From the NCBI RefSeq assembly GCF_005144585.1, contig NZ_SSMQ01000024.1, positions 1 through 64,000 of the forward strand: DNA of 64,000 nt, written 5' to 3'. Both the position numbers and the translations under genes were made by a program. The notes under the pieces are model-generated. The model was not told where the DNA came from and made no database searches. It was given only the letters and a program-made list of their open reading frames with translations. How positions within the stretch are numbered: the stretch's first letter is position 1; every line of letters begins with the position of its first letter. The DNA is from Polyangium fumosum (GTDB taxonomy: Bacteria; Myxococcota_A; Polyangia; Polyangiales; Polyangiaceae). Positions 31,768 through 41,135 of the stretch are shown here, in pieces.

Positions 31768-33921
31768 GTGTCAAGGCGTTTCGAGCTCGTCTCAGGCTTC
31801 ACCCCGCGTGGCGACCAACCTCGTGCGATCGAGGCAATCAGCGGTGCCTTCGGCCGATCGGAGACCTTCCAGTGCCTGCTCGGCGTCACGGGCAGCGGCA
31901 AGACATTCACGGCGGCCAAGGTCATCGAGCGCCTCCAGCGCCCGACGCTCGTCCTCGCGCCGAACAAGACGCTGGCGGCCCAGCTCTACGGCGAGATGCG
32001 CGAGCTCTTCCCGAACAACGCCGTCCACTACTTCGTCAGCTACTACGACTACTACCAGCCCGAGGCGTACGTCCCCGCGAGCGACACCTTCATCGAGAAG
32101 GACGCGATCATCAACGACGCCATCGACCGGATGCGCCACGCCGCCACGCACGCGCTCCTGTCCCGGCCGGACGTGCTCATCGTCGCCTCCGTGAGCTGCA
32201 TCTACGGCATCGGCTCGGCCGAGAGCTACCACGGCCTGCTCATCAAGATGGAGCGCGGCCAGGAGCTCCGCCGCGACGAGCTGCTCCGCCGCCTCGTCGA
32301 CATCCAGTACGATCGCAACGACATCGACTTCCACCGCGGCACCTTCCGCGTGCGCGGCGACGTCGTGGAGATCTTCCCGGCGTACGAGGAGACCGTCGCG
32401 ATCCGCGTCGAGTTCTTCGGCGACGAGATCGAGGCCATCAAGGAGGTCGATCCCGTCCGCGGCAAGGTGCTCGGCACGCTCGACCGCATCGCGATCTACC
32501 CCGGCTCGCACTACGTCACCGAGCAGCAGCAGCTCCGCATCGCCATCGCCTCGATCCGCGAGGAGCTGCGCGACCGGCTCGAGTTCTACGACAAAGCCGG
32601 CCGCTTCCTGGAGAAGCAGCGCATCGAGCAGCGCACGATGTACGACCTCGAAATGCTCGAGCAGATGGGCTTCTGCAACGGCATCGAGAACTACTCGCGC
32701 CACCTCTCGGGCCGCAAGCCGGGCGAGCCGCCGCCCACGCTCATCGACTACTTCCCGAAGGATTTTCTCCTCATCATCGACGAGTCGCACCAGACGATCC
32801 CACAGGTCGCGGCGATGTACCGCGGCGATCGCGCGCGCAAGGAGACCCTCGTCGAGTACGGCTTCCGCTTGCCGAGCGCGCTCGACAACCGTCCCCTCAA
32901 GTTCGAGGAGTTCGAGTCGCACTACGACCGCGTCCTGCTCGTCAGCGCCACGCCCGGCGACTACGAGCTCCAGAAGACCGGCGGTGAAGTCGTCGAGCAG
33001 ATCATCCGCCCGACGGGCCTCACGGATCCGCAGATCGTCGTTCGCCCCGTCGCCGGCCAGGTCGACGATCTGCTCGAACGCATTCGCGAGCGCGTCTCGC
33101 AGAACGAACGTGTCCTCGTCACCACGCTGACGAAGCGCATGGCCGAGGATCTGACCGAGTACTACACGGAGCTCGGCGTGCGGGTCCGCTACCTGCACTC
33201 CGACATCGACACGCTCGAACGCGTCGAGATCCTCCGTGATCTTCGGCGCGGCGAGTTCGACGTCCTCGTCGGCATCAACCTCCTGCGCGAGGGCCTCGAT
33301 CTGCCCGAGGTCTCGCTCGTGGCGATCCTCGACGCCGACAAGGAAGGCTTCCTCCGCAGCCCGCGCTCGCTCATCCAGACGATCGGCCGCGCTGCGCGTA
33401 ACGTCCGCGGCGAGGTCATCATGTACGGCGATCGCGAGACGGACGCGATGCGGTACGCGATCCAGGAGACGAACCGCCGCCGCGAGATTCAGAGCGCGTA
33501 CAACGTCGAGCACGGCATCACGCCCGCGACGGTCACGAAGGCGATCCTCGATCTCTCGCCGACCTCCGGCGCGCGCGACTACTACGCCGTCCCCAAGGGC
33601 GGCGCGGGCCGCGGACCTTCCGGCAAGGACACTGCGCCGACGGGCGCCGATCTCGCCGAGCGCGTCGAAGCGCTGCGCCTGGAGATGTTCGCTGCTGCGG
33701 AAAACCTCGAGTTCGAGAAGGCGGCGCGCCTGCGTGATCAGCTCCGCGCGCTCAAGGGTGAGCTCGAAGATGCCGGCGTCGAGGTCGCGCCTCCCGCGAC
33801 CAAATCCAAGCCCAAGCCTCGGGCAAAGGCCAAGACGGGCGAGGCACCGGCGGCGCGCGGCGGCGCGAAGAAGTCGAGCGCGCGTGGGAGCGGCAGCACG
33901 GGCCGAGGCCGCTACCGCTGA
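31768..33921 (+). CDS. uvrB: Excinuclease ABC subunit UvrB
   Basis: A 717-aa helicase-like DNA damage verifier of nucleotide excision repair; it receives damage from UvrA2 and recruits UvrC. GVTGSGKT (39-46) is Walker A; the beta-hairpin region includes [12 protein letters not shown]; other motifs are [22 protein letters not shown] and [31 protein letters not shown]. The UVR motif is [22 protein letters not shown] 31768 begins [10 protein letters not shown], the usual start of the family; a TTG at 31729 would add unlike sequence. A basic Ser/Gly/Lys tail of about 60 residues follows UVR. Confidence 0.97.
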   Translation: MSRRFELVSGFTPRGDQPRAIEAISGAFGRSETFQCLLGVTGSGKTFTAAKVIERLQRPTLVLAPNKTLAAQLYGEMRELFPNNAVHYFVSYYDYYQPEAYVPASDTFIEKDAIINDAIDRMRHAATHALLSRPDVLIVASVSCIYGIGSAESYHGLLIKMERGQELRRDELLRRLVDIQYDRNDIDFHRGTFRVRGDVVEIFPAYEETVAIRVEFFGDEIEAIKEVDPVRGKVLGTLDRIAIYPGSHYVTEQQQLRIAIASIREELRDRLEFYDKAGRFLEKQRIEQRTMYDLEMLEQMGFCNGIENYSRHLSGRKPGEPPPTLIDYFPKDFLLIIDESHQTIPQVAAMYRGDRARKETLVEYGFRLPSALDNRPLKFEEFESHYDRVLLVSATPGDYELQKTGGEVVEQIIRPTGLTDPQIVVRPVAGQVDDLLERIRERVSQNERVLVTTLTKRMAEDLTEYYTELGVRVRYLHSDIDTLERVEILRDLRRGEFDVLVGINLLREGLDLPEVSLVAILDADKEGFLRSPRSLIQTIGRAARNVRGEVIMYGDRETDAMRYAIQETNRRREIQSAYNVEHGITPATVTKAILDLSPTSGARDYYAVPKGGAGRGPSGKDTAPTGADLAERVEALRLEMFAAAENLEFEKAARLRDQLRALKGELEDAGVEVAPPATKSKPKPRAKAKTGEAPAARGGAKKSSARGSGSTGRGRYR

Positions 33922-33950
33922 GCGGCGGCGGCCTTCGGCCCGGCGCGATC

Positions 33951-34763
33951 TCACTCGCTGCGGCGGCGGATCGCGGGGATGTAGCGGGCCTCGATCGGCC
34001 CCTCGGCGCCCGACGCTTCGAGCGCTTCGATGTCGACGTGCACGCGCGACACCTCGGCGATGAGGGCCTTCATGTCGAAGCCCGACGTGCCGTCGGGCGC
34101 GTCGCGGAGCTGGTCGAGGGCGAGCTCCAGGAGCTGGGCTGCGCCGCTCGGGCTCTTGGCGCGATGCAGCTTGTGCATGGCCGTGGCCACGAGGATGAGG
34201 CCCTTCACGAGCTCACGCGCCGGGTCGGCTTCCGGCCGGGTGCGGCGGAAGTCCTCCCACAGCTCGTGCGCGTCGTAGAACCTCTCCGCGGCGTATGCGT
34301 CGAGGGCGTTCTGGAACAACGTCTCCGGGTCTTTCGACGGCGGCGACACACGCGGCTCGAGCACGGGCCCTGCGCCCACGCTCTTCAGCGGCGGAATGAA
34401 CGCGTCTTCCAGGTTCTTTTGCGCGAGCGACAGCAGGCGCTTGATCTCGGCGAGGCACGTGCGCGTCGCGTCGCGGAACGTCGCGAGGTCGATGCCTCCG
34501 TGCACGTCGGGCAGCGCGTCGAGCTTGATCAGCGCGCGTTCGAGCAGGTGTACCGATCCGCGGAGCTCTGCGTTGTGACGAACCTTGTGCATCGCGTTCG
34601 TCACTTGAATGATCGCCTGCAAAAACCGGCGATTCGTCTCGTTTTGCTCGTCCTGGTAGACCTGCGTCCAGATGTCGTAGGCATCGAAATGGCAACCGGC
34701 GCGGTACGCCTCGAGGCCTCGATTGAAAGCAGCTTCACGATCTTCGTTCGCGTCGTCGGCCAT
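33951..34763 (-). CDS. Tandem DUF309 protein
   Basis: A 270-aa helical protein with two copies of the DUF309 unit. Copy 1 (about 10-95) reads FNRGLEAYRAGCHFDAYDIWTQVYQ and IIQVTNAMHK; copy 2 (about 155-235) reads FQNALDAYAAERFYDAHELWEDF and LILVATAMHKLHRA. Only copy 2 keeps the metal-like FYDAHELWE motif; copy 1 has lost the His/Glu pair. DUF309 has been seen next to redox and RNA genes without a known role. ATG 34763 (MADDANEDREAAF) replaces an earlier reading with a long unlikely leader. Confidence 0.78.
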   Translation of the reverse strand: MADDANEDREAAFNRGLEAYRAGCHFDAYDIWTQVYQDEQNETNRRFLQAIIQVTNAMHKVRHNAELRGSVHLLERALIKLDALPDVHGGIDLATFRDATRTCLAEIKRLLSLAQKNLEDAFIPPLKSVGAGPVLEPRVSPPSKDPETLFQNALDAYAAERFYDAHELWEDFRRTRPEADPARELVKGLILVATAMHKLHRAKSPSGAAQLLELALDQLRDAPDGTSGFDMKALIAEVSRVHVDIEALEASGAEGPIEARYIPAIRRRSE

Positions 34764-35093
34764 GGCGGCGTGGGAGACGATACACGACCAGGACGGGGTT
34801 TGAAAGGGCGGGGGCATGCTTTCCGCAGATCCTCTCGTCGACCGGACGGGCTCGTGCCGACGTACATGCGCCAACCGGGCGACACCTCGGGTCTGTCCGA
34901 GTACATGTAGAGCGCCTATCCGATCCATCTCACATTCTCTGCGTCACGAAACCGACGCAGCGGACCATCGAGCGGCGCGCGCGCTTTTTACCGCTCGTGT
35001 TTCGCCTGTGTCCCGCATCGTGGATCCATCCGCCGCGCGACGCTCCCTTGGGCGTCTCCGGATCGGAGCAACAACATTCTTCGGGAGACTTTC
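34764..35093. other. 330-bp divergent region, no gene supported
   Basis: This is the promoter region between the tandem DUF309 gene and the large repeat lipoprotein. No clear -35/-10 pair, strong hairpin or repeat stands out. A purine-rich ACTTTC stretch precedes the lipoprotein start. I see nothing to annotate beyond its likely promoter role. Confidence 0.5.
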
Positions 35094-37313
35094 ATGATCG
35101 GAACGACACGAACGAGCCTGCTCCTCCTCCTTTCGGCTGCGGCGCTCGCCGGCACGGCCGGCTGTAGCGACGATGCACCGCTCCCGCTTGGCACCTCCAG
35201 CTCGACGACCGGCAGCGGTGGAATGGGCGGCATGGGTGGCTCCGGCGGGACCGGCATGGGCGGCTCCGGTGGGACCGGCATGGGCGGCTCCGGCGGCGTC
35301 GGGGGCACGATGAGCGTCTGCGGCAACGGGGTCGTCGAGGAGGAGGCCTGCGACGATGGCAATTCGACGCCGGGCGACGGCTGCAACGATTGCATCGTCG
35401 AGGAGGGCTGGGAATGCGGAGCGCCGTGCACGCCCATCTGCGGCGACGGCCTCGTGAAGGGCGCCGAGTCCTGCGACGATGGCAACAAGAACCCCGGGGA
35501 CGGCTGCAGCGACGCCTGCGCGACCGAGGCTGGTTATCAGTGCACCGGCGAGCCGAGCGCTTGCTGCGCGCCGCAGACCGAGATTTGCGACGGAATGGAC
35601 AACGATTGCAATGGCGTCCCGGATGAGGGCTGCGATTGCGTCGACGGCACCACGCAACCCTGCTACATGGGCCCGCCGGGCACGGAGAACGTCGGCATCT
35701 GCGTGGGCGGTGACCAGACGTGCGCGAACGGAACATGGGGCGCCTGCGTCGGCGAGGTCCTCCCTGCAATGGAGGTCTGCGACGGCCTCGATCAGGATTG
35801 CGACGGCACGCCCGACGACAGCGTCGGCTGCATCTGCATGCCTGGCACCACGCTGAACTGTTACACGGGCCCGATGAACACCGAAAACGTCGGCCAATGC
35901 AAAGGCGGCACGCAGACCTGCGCGGCCGACGGCAAATCGTACGGCCCCTGCCTCGGCCAGATCCTCCCCGCGCCGGAGAACTGCGCGACCCCGGTCGACG
36001 ACGATTGCAATGGCGCGGCGCCCGCTTGCACCGGGGCGCACGTGGTCAGCAAGGGATTCGGCGACGCCAGCGCCCAGCAGGGCCTCGCGATCGCCGTCGA
36101 CGCCATGGGCAACGTCCTCGTCGCGGGCAACTTCACCGGCACGATCGATTTCGGCGGCGGCACGCTCACGAGCACGGACGCCGTCGACGTCTTCGTCGCG
36201 AAATTCACCGCGCAGGGCAACCACGTCTGGTCGAAGGCCTACGGCGGCACTGGCGATCAGACCGCCACGGGCCTCGCCGTCGATGCGCAGGGCAATGCGT
36301 TCGTCACCGGCAACTTCGCCAATGCGATCAACATCGGCGCCACGACCCTCACGAGCGCCGGCGCCGACGATTTCTTCGTGGCGAAGCTCGACGCCGCGGG
36401 GAACGAGCTCTTCGCCAAGGGGTTCGGCGCGACCTTCACGCAGACGTCGTCCGGCGTCGCGGTCGATGGCGCGGGCAACGTGGTCGTCACCGGCGCATTC
36501 TCCGGCACGTTCTCCTGGGGCATGACGATGCTCACGGGCGCCGGCAACCTCGACGTCTACGTGGCGAAGATGGACAACGCGGGCAACCCGCTCTGGGCCA
36601 AGGGATTCGGCTCCGCCCAGAACCAGCAGGGCCTCGACGTCGCGACCGACGCCGCTGGCAACGTCATCATCGTCGGCGCAATGGAAAACGTCGCCGATTT
36701 CGGCGGCGGCCAGTTCGTGAGCGCCGGCGGCGAGGACGTCTTCGTCGCGAAGTTCAGCCCCGCGGGCAATCACCTTTTCAGCCAGCGCTTCGGCGACGCC
36801 TCGGCTCAGCGCGCCCTCGCGGTCGCCGCGGATCCCAGCGGCAACATGCTCGTCACGGGCCAGTATGCGGGCACGATCGACCTCGGCGGCGGCATGTACA
36901 CGAGCGTCGGCGCCGACGACGGGTTCGTCGTGAAATTCGATCCGAACGGCGCGCACGCTTGGAGCAAGAGCTTCGGCGCCGTGAGCGCGCAGCGCGGCAA
37001 GGATATTGCGACCGACGCCTTCGGCAACGTTCTCATCACGGGTGAATTCTTCAGCACCCTCAGCTTCGGCGGCAATACGATCGCGACGGCCGGCATGGCC
37101 GACGCGTTCGTCGTCAAGCTGAGCCCCACGGGCACGCAGGTCTGGCTCCGCGGCTTCGGCAACAATCAAAACGACCGCGGCGAGTCCGTCGCCGTCGACG
37201 CCGCCGGCGCCCCCTGGTTCACCGGCTCGTTCATCGGAAACGTCAATTTCGGCGGCGGCGCCCTCGCGGGAGGCGCGGCCGACAACGTCTACCTCCTCGG
37301 CCTCGCGCCGTGA
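35094..37313 (+). CDS. Large lipoprotein with DUF4215, MopE-type and SBBP-like repeats
   Basis: A 739-aa exported protein. The N-terminus is a lipoprotein signal (LLLLLSAAALAGTAGC) followed by a Gly/Ser-rich GGMGGMGGSGGT linker. Two DUF4215 units (CGNGVVEEEACDDGNSTPGDGC and the related CGDGLVKGAESCDDGN) and two or more MopE-like segments (CDGMDNDCNGVPDEGC, CDGLDQDCDGTPDD) follow, with Cys-rich Asp/Asn loops that may bind metal. The last 400 residues form about ten beta-propeller-like units of the SBBP type: AVDAMGNVLVAGNFTGTIDFGGG, VDAQGNAFVTGNF and others. Probably a surface protein of binding or adhesion type. It starts with ATG 35094 after GGGAGA. Confidence 0.85.
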   Translation: MIGTTRTSLLLLLSAAALAGTAGCSDDAPLPLGTSSSTTGSGGMGGMGGSGGTGMGGSGGTGMGGSGGVGGTMSVCGNGVVEEEACDDGNSTPGDGCNDCIVEEGWECGAPCTPICGDGLVKGAESCDDGNKNPGDGCSDACATEAGYQCTGEPSACCAPQTEICDGMDNDCNGVPDEGCDCVDGTTQPCYMGPPGTENVGICVGGDQTCANGTWGACVGEVLPAMEVCDGLDQDCDGTPDDSVGCICMPGTTLNCYTGPMNTENVGQCKGGTQTCAADGKSYGPCLGQILPAPENCATPVDDDCNGAAPACTGAHVVSKGFGDASAQQGLAIAVDAMGNVLVAGNFTGTIDFGGGTLTSTDAVDVFVAKFTAQGNHVWSKAYGGTGDQTATGLAVDAQGNAFVTGNFANAINIGATTLTSAGADDFFVAKLDAAGNELFAKGFGATFTQTSSGVAVDGAGNVVVTGAFSGTFSWGMTMLTGAGNLDVYVAKMDNAGNPLWAKGFGSAQNQQGLDVATDAAGNVIIVGAMENVADFGGGQFVSAGGEDVFVAKFSPAGNHLFSQRFGDASAQRALAVAADPSGNMLVTGQYAGTIDLGGGMYTSVGADDGFVVKFDPNGAHAWSKSFGAVSAQRGKDIATDAFGNVLITGEFFSTLSFGGNTIATAGMADAFVVKLSPTGTQVWLRGFGNNQNDRGESVAVDAAGAPWFTGSFIGNVNFGGGALAGGAADNVYLLGLAP

Positions 37314-37350
37314 CGCGCGCCGACCCGACCCGCGCGTGATCCGGCCGCGG

Positions 37351-37376
37351 GGGCGAGCGAAATGACGCGCTCGCCC
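37351..37376 (+). terminator. Hairpin after the repeat lipoprotein gene
   Basis: GGGCGAGCG and CGCTCGCCC pair perfectly around an 8-base loop, 38 bp after the stop. No clear T-run follows, so it is a weak intrinsic terminator. Confidence 0.4.
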
Positions 37377-37434
37377 TCGCGGCGCCTTCGCGATGTGTGT
37401 GGACCTTCGGGCCTTTCGGGGCTACACCTCCCAC

Positions 37435-38091
37435 GTGACGAAGGATCAAGGGAAACGCGGGGGCCGGGGTCGCAAAAAGGGCAAGGGGGCCTCCGCGAAG
37501 GGCGCGTGGGGCAGCCTCGCCGCAGCGGGGGGCGCCGTCGCGGTGCTCGGCGTCCTGCTCTACGGCTCCTTCAGGGCGGAAGGACCGACGGCCGCCGTGA
37601 GCCCCGAGCCCGTCGCCGCCGTCACGACCACGCCTCCCGCCGTCACGCCCGCGCCCGCGCCCGGCCCGCCGCCCGTAAAATCGGCGAATGGCGAGAACTG
37701 GAACGACGCGCAAATCGCCTGGCAGGGCTACGAGGCCGGCATGGCCCGCGCGAAGGCCGAGAACAAGCCGGTTTGTCTCGTCTTCTACACCGCCTGGTGC
37801 CCTCATTGTCGCAATTATGCGAACGTCTTCCACGATCCGCGCATCGTGGCGCGCGCCAAGGATTTCGTGATGATTCGCGTGAACCCTGACGACGAGTCCG
37901 CGATCGGCGAGCGGTACGCCCCCGACGGCTCGTACGTCCCGCGCACGTTTTTCCTTGCCCCGGATGGCATGCTCATGGCCGACGTGCACGCGCCGCGACC
38001 CAAGTTCCAGCATTTCTACGACGAGAGCAACCCGGCGTCGCTGCTCGGCGGCATGGACGCCGCCGTGCGCAAGCTCGCGCGGCCGATGTGA
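37435..38091 (+). CDS. Membrane-anchored thioredoxin-like protein
   Basis: A 218-aa protein. A Lys/Gly-rich cytosolic start precedes one transmembrane segment (LAAAGGAVAVLGVLLYGSF), then a disordered Pro/Ala/Val linker. The thioredoxin-like domain, about 90-215, has CLVFYTAWCPHCRNYANVF, with redox motif WCPHC, and VPRTFFLAPDG with the cis-Pro. It should act as a disulfide reductase/isomerase on the outer face of the inner membrane. GTG 37435 is chosen since a further upstream reading adds an unlikely leader; the RBS is weak. Its stop is 7 bp from the convergent ATP-grasp gene. Confidence 0.8.
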   Translation: MTKDQGKRGGRGRKKGKGASAKGAWGSLAAAGGAVAVLGVLLYGSFRAEGPTAAVSPEPVAAVTTTPPAVTPAPAPGPPPVKSANGENWNDAQIAWQGYEAGMARAKAENKPVCLVFYTAWCPHCRNYANVFHDPRIVARAKDFVMIRVNPDDESAIGERYAPDGSYVPRTFFLAPDGMLMADVHAPRPKFQHFYDESNPASLLGGMDAAVRKLARPM

Positions 38092-38098
38092 GTCTCGT

Positions 38099-38995
38099 TT
38101 ACGCTTCCGGATCCAGATCCGGACGGCGCTCCCCCATTCCGATCCCCCACCCCATCGAGTACCGCGCGTTGATCTCGCAGCGCGGATTGAACCGCAGGCT
38201 CCCTTTCTCGTCGCGCCAGCGGAACGCGTCGAGCCCGAACGGCCCGAAATAACGCGCGGCCACGAGCGCCGCGCCCGCTCGCTCCATCGCCTGCGCGAAA
38301 GCTTCCGTCTCCTCCAGGCCAATCTCCCCGGGCTTCGCGGGCCGCGTCGAGAGCCACGTCCCATCCGGCGCCGTCTCCTGCCACGTCGGCTCGCCGAGCG
38401 AGAGCTGCCCCTCGCGCGACACGAACCCGTGCCACCCGAAATCGGCCACACGATCGACCCACGGCTCGACCACGAGCGCGCCGAACGAGCGCAATGAGGC
38501 TTCGATCCAGGACTGCGCCGCGCCGAGCACCTCGTCCTCCCGCGCCCGCCGCCGTCCGCGCCCCGCGAATCCGTGCGGCCTGCGCAAAAGCCAATTTCCT
38601 CCCGGCGACGGCGCCGCGAGCGCCTCGCGCACCTCGTCGAGCGTCATCACGGCCCGCTGCCCCGGCAGCGTCGCCCCGAGCCCGAGCGAAAATCGCCGAT
38701 CGTTCACTTGGCGCAGCACCTCATAGGACGGCACCGCGGGCACGCGCGCACCGGCCTGCGTGAGCGCCGCGAGCGCCCGCGGCGTCGGCAACCACGCCTT
38801 CCCCACGGCCCCTTCGGCGCGCCGCGCCTCGTCAGGCCCACCCCAAAGCAATATATCGGCCGGACGCACCAATGCCCCGAGCCGCCCCGCGAGCTCCGGA
38901 AGCCGCGCCCGCGCCTCCGCCCCGAGCGTCCGGCGCGCATCCTCCAGCTCCACCTCCGCGCCGAGGTTCAGGAGCCACGCGATTCGGGGGCCCAT
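38099..38995 (-). CDS. ATP-grasp-fold hypothetical protein
   Basis: A 298-aa protein. The C-terminal part has ATP-grasp traits: LLRRPHGFAGRGRRR as the Gly/Arg loop, ALVVEPWVDRVADFGWHGFV, LDAFRW and FNPRCEINARYSMGWG, with the Asn/Glu that bind Mg-ATP in this superfamily. ATP-grasp enzymes join an acid to an amine or thiol through an acyl phosphate; the substrates here are unknown. The ATG at 38995 lies inside the DUF455 gene, with 28 bp overlap, so the two are coupled. It closes the long Tol-Pal transcript. Confidence 0.7.
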   Translation of the reverse strand: MGPRIAWLLNLGAEVELEDARRTLGAEARARLPELAGRLGALVRPADILLWGGPDEARRAEGAVGKAWLPTPRALAALTQAGARVPAVPSYEVLRQVNDRRFSLGLGATLPGQRAVMTLDEVREALAAPSPGGNWLLRRPHGFAGRGRRRAREDEVLGAAQSWIEASLRSFGALVVEPWVDRVADFGWHGFVSREGQLSLGEPTWQETAPDGTWLSTRPAKPGEIGLEETEAFAQAMERAGAALVAARYFGPFGLDAFRWRDEKGSLRFNPRCEINARYSMGWGIGMGERRPDLDPEA

Positions 38996-39780
38996 TTGTC
39001 GAGTTCCTGCAGAAAATCTTCCGGAAATCCCGCTCGGATTCGATCCTCTCGATTCAGCGGCGAACCCCGCATCACCATCGGCGAAAGCGGCTCCGGCAAA
39101 TGCGCGCGCCACGCCTCGAAATCGAGCCCCTCCGTGAAGCGCTGGAACCACCGCAGGCCGAAGCGCACGTGCGGCACCTCCTCGGCGCAGACGATCTCCT
39201 GGATGCGCGCCCCCTCCTCGTCCCCGATCGCTCGAAATCGCCCTGCGAACCGCGCCGTATGGTCGAGGTTCCCCCCTTCGAGCCCCATCCCCATCACGGC
39301 CGCGAAATGCGCCGGCGACTTCGACCGTGGCACCCGCTCCCAGAACCAATCCCGCACTGGAAACTCTCCGAATGCGTGACCGAGCCCCTCCATGTACTGC
39401 GCGTACATCGCCATGTGACGGATCTCGTCCCCGGCAATACGCAAAAGCCCCACCTTGAACGCCCGCGGCGCCTCCGGAAACGCGAGCAACGCCCAGGCCA
39501 TCAGCTCTGCGGCCTGCAATTCGTGATGCAGGAACGTGTGCACGAGCTGCGCCCGCCGCGCCGGATCCCGAATCGCATCCGGACCCGGCGACTTGTGCGC
39601 GCGTTTTACAATCTGAAGCGAGCTCGGCCTCCCGGGCCGCTCGATACGACGCACGGGCGCGGCTTCTTCCCATCCCGCGGGCACGGGCGGCGGGGCGAGC
39701 TTGTGCCCGAGCTCTTCGCTCGTCACATAATCGTACGCCCAGCGCTCCGCCGTCCCTTCCGGCGGGATCGGGATGTCCAT
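38968..39780 (-). CDS. DUF455 ferritin-like protein
   Basis: A 270-aa helical protein of the DUF455 ferritin-like family. HHELQAAELMAWALLAFPEAP, GDEIRHMAMYAQYMEGLGH and CAEEVPHVRFGLRWFQ carry the Glu, ExxH-type ligands of a di-iron site. Known relatives oxidise or hydroxylate unknown substrates. ATG 39780 begins MDIPIPPEG; a reading 63 bp longer enters the TolB gene. It lies 14 bp after tolB and overlaps the ATP-grasp gene by 28 bp. A peptide or metabolite-modifying pair is plausible from the coupling. Confidence 0.82.
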   Translation of the reverse strand: MDIPIPPEGTAERWAYDYVTSEELGHKLAPPPVPAGWEEAAPVRRIERPGRPSSLQIVKRAHKSPGPDAIRDPARRAQLVHTFLHHELQAAELMAWALLAFPEAPRAFKVGLLRIAGDEIRHMAMYAQYMEGLGHAFGEFPVRDWFWERVPRSKSPAHFAAVMGMGLEGGNLDHTARFAGRFRAIGDEEGARIQEIVCAEEVPHVRFGLRWFQRFTEGLDFEAWRAHLPEPLSPMVMRGSPLNREDRIRAGFPEDFLQELDKWAPESRGS

Positions 39781-39794
39781 CACGACCGTGCTCG

Positions 39795-41135
39795 TCAGTT
39801 GTTCTTCATCTCCACGCCACGCCCGGGCGGGAGCGGATCCCATCGTAACGAATCTCCGACGAGTGTCGAGATCCGTTTCGGCCGCCCGCCGTCAAGCCGC
39901 ATCACGTAGAGCCCGGGCCCCTCGCCCGACGTCCGCGTCGAGAAAAAGGCCACGAGTCTCCCGTCGGGGCTGCACGCCGGATACCCATTGCGCCCTTGCC
40001 CCTGCGTCAGCCGCACCATCCCTCGCCCGCGTTCGTCCGTCGATACGAGGTCCGTATCTTTGCCGACCCCCACCGCGAAGACCGCCCGCACCCCGTCCGG
40101 GTGATTGCAGAACGTCGGCGCCGACGCGAACAGGCCATCCGGCGAGATGGGTTTGTCTTCCACGTAGATTCGTTGCCCGAAGCGCCCCTCGCCCGAATAC
40201 GCGAGCTTGCCGCTCGGCGTGAACGTCGGCCGGAGGGCCATCCCGACCTCGCTCGCCGGCGCAAGGCTCGCGAAATCCGGGCCCACGAACATCTTGATCG
40301 TGCCCCCGTCCGCGATCGACACCGCGACGCGCGACCTGTCCCGCGAGAACGCGAGCCCGTACACCGAGCCCTTCATCGGCAGATCCACCGCCTGCCCGCT
40401 CGCCGTCCGGATCCGGTATTCTCCGTTTTGCGCGCTTGCGGCCCAGTACAGCGCGTCCCCTTTTCCGAACGCCGGTGCGACCGCGATCTCCTCCGTCGGC
40501 GAGACCGGCTTCGGATCATGCCCATCTGCGTCGACGGTGAACACGCGCCGCAGCTTGCCCACCCCCGCGACGAACGTCATCCGGCTGGCGAACCCGCCAT
40601 TTTGCCCCGTCAGCGCCCCGATCACGAGATCCGAAATCCGGTGCGCCTCCTCCCTCAAATCCGAGGCTGGAATCAAAAACCGCTTGTCGAATACAGCCGC
40701 GGCCCCATTGCGCACGAAATACACCCGGGCGCGGAGCTCCACCTTGTCCTGCCCCGGCACAGGCCGCGCGCGCGCCTCCACGAGCGCCTCGACCTTCTTT
40801 TTCGCCCAGATCGACACGTCGAGCGTCTCCGCGCCCCACGCCTCCTCCGGCGAATCGTCGTCCGAGATCACCTCGAACTCGCCCGAAAGCTCGAGATCAC
40901 GCCGCGCCACGCTCCGCATGATCACGTCCTCCTCGTCCCAGCTCGACGAGGGCAGGACCGCGATCCGCGGCAAGGGCCGCGTCGCACCGGCGACGACTAC
41001 GATATTGCCGAGCAAATCCTCCGGCGACGGCGGCGCGTCCGCGGGCGTGGGCTCCTCCGCGCGCGCGGCTGGCGGCGCGGAGGCCGCGAGGGACGAGAGG
41101 ACGGCGAGGGCGAGCAGGTTCTTCTTCAATCGCAT
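39795..41135 (-). CDS. tolB: TolB-like periplasmic beta-propeller protein
   Basis: A 446-aa exported protein with signal peptide LLALAVLSSLAASAPPAARA. The N-terminal domain (about 55-180, GEFEVISDDDSPEEAWG) and the C-terminal propeller with GLAFSRDRSRVAVS, SGKLAYSGEGRFGQRIYV and YPACSPDGRLVAFFSTR match TolB. It links Pal at the outer membrane to TolA. It overlaps the tolA stop by 10 bp and is followed by DUF455, so all belong to one transcript. Confidence 0.93.
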   Translation of the reverse strand: MRLKKNLLALAVLSSLAASAPPAARAEEPTPADAPPSPEDLLGNIVVVAGATRPLPRIAVLPSSSWDEEDVIMRSVARRDLELSGEFEVISDDDSPEEAWGAETLDVSIWAKKKVEALVEARARPVPGQDKVELRARVYFVRNGAAAVFDKRFLIPASDLREEAHRISDLVIGALTGQNGGFASRMTFVAGVGKLRRVFTVDADGHDPKPVSPTEEIAVAPAFGKGDALYWAASAQNGEYRIRTASGQAVDLPMKGSVYGLAFSRDRSRVAVSIADGGTIKMFVGPDFASLAPASEVGMALRPTFTPSGKLAYSGEGRFGQRIYVEDKPISPDGLFASAPTFCNHPDGVRAVFAVGVGKDTDLVSTDERGRGMVRLTQGQGRNGYPACSPDGRLVAFFSTRTSGEGPGLYVMRLDGGRPKRISTLVGDSLRWDPLPPGRGVEMKNN

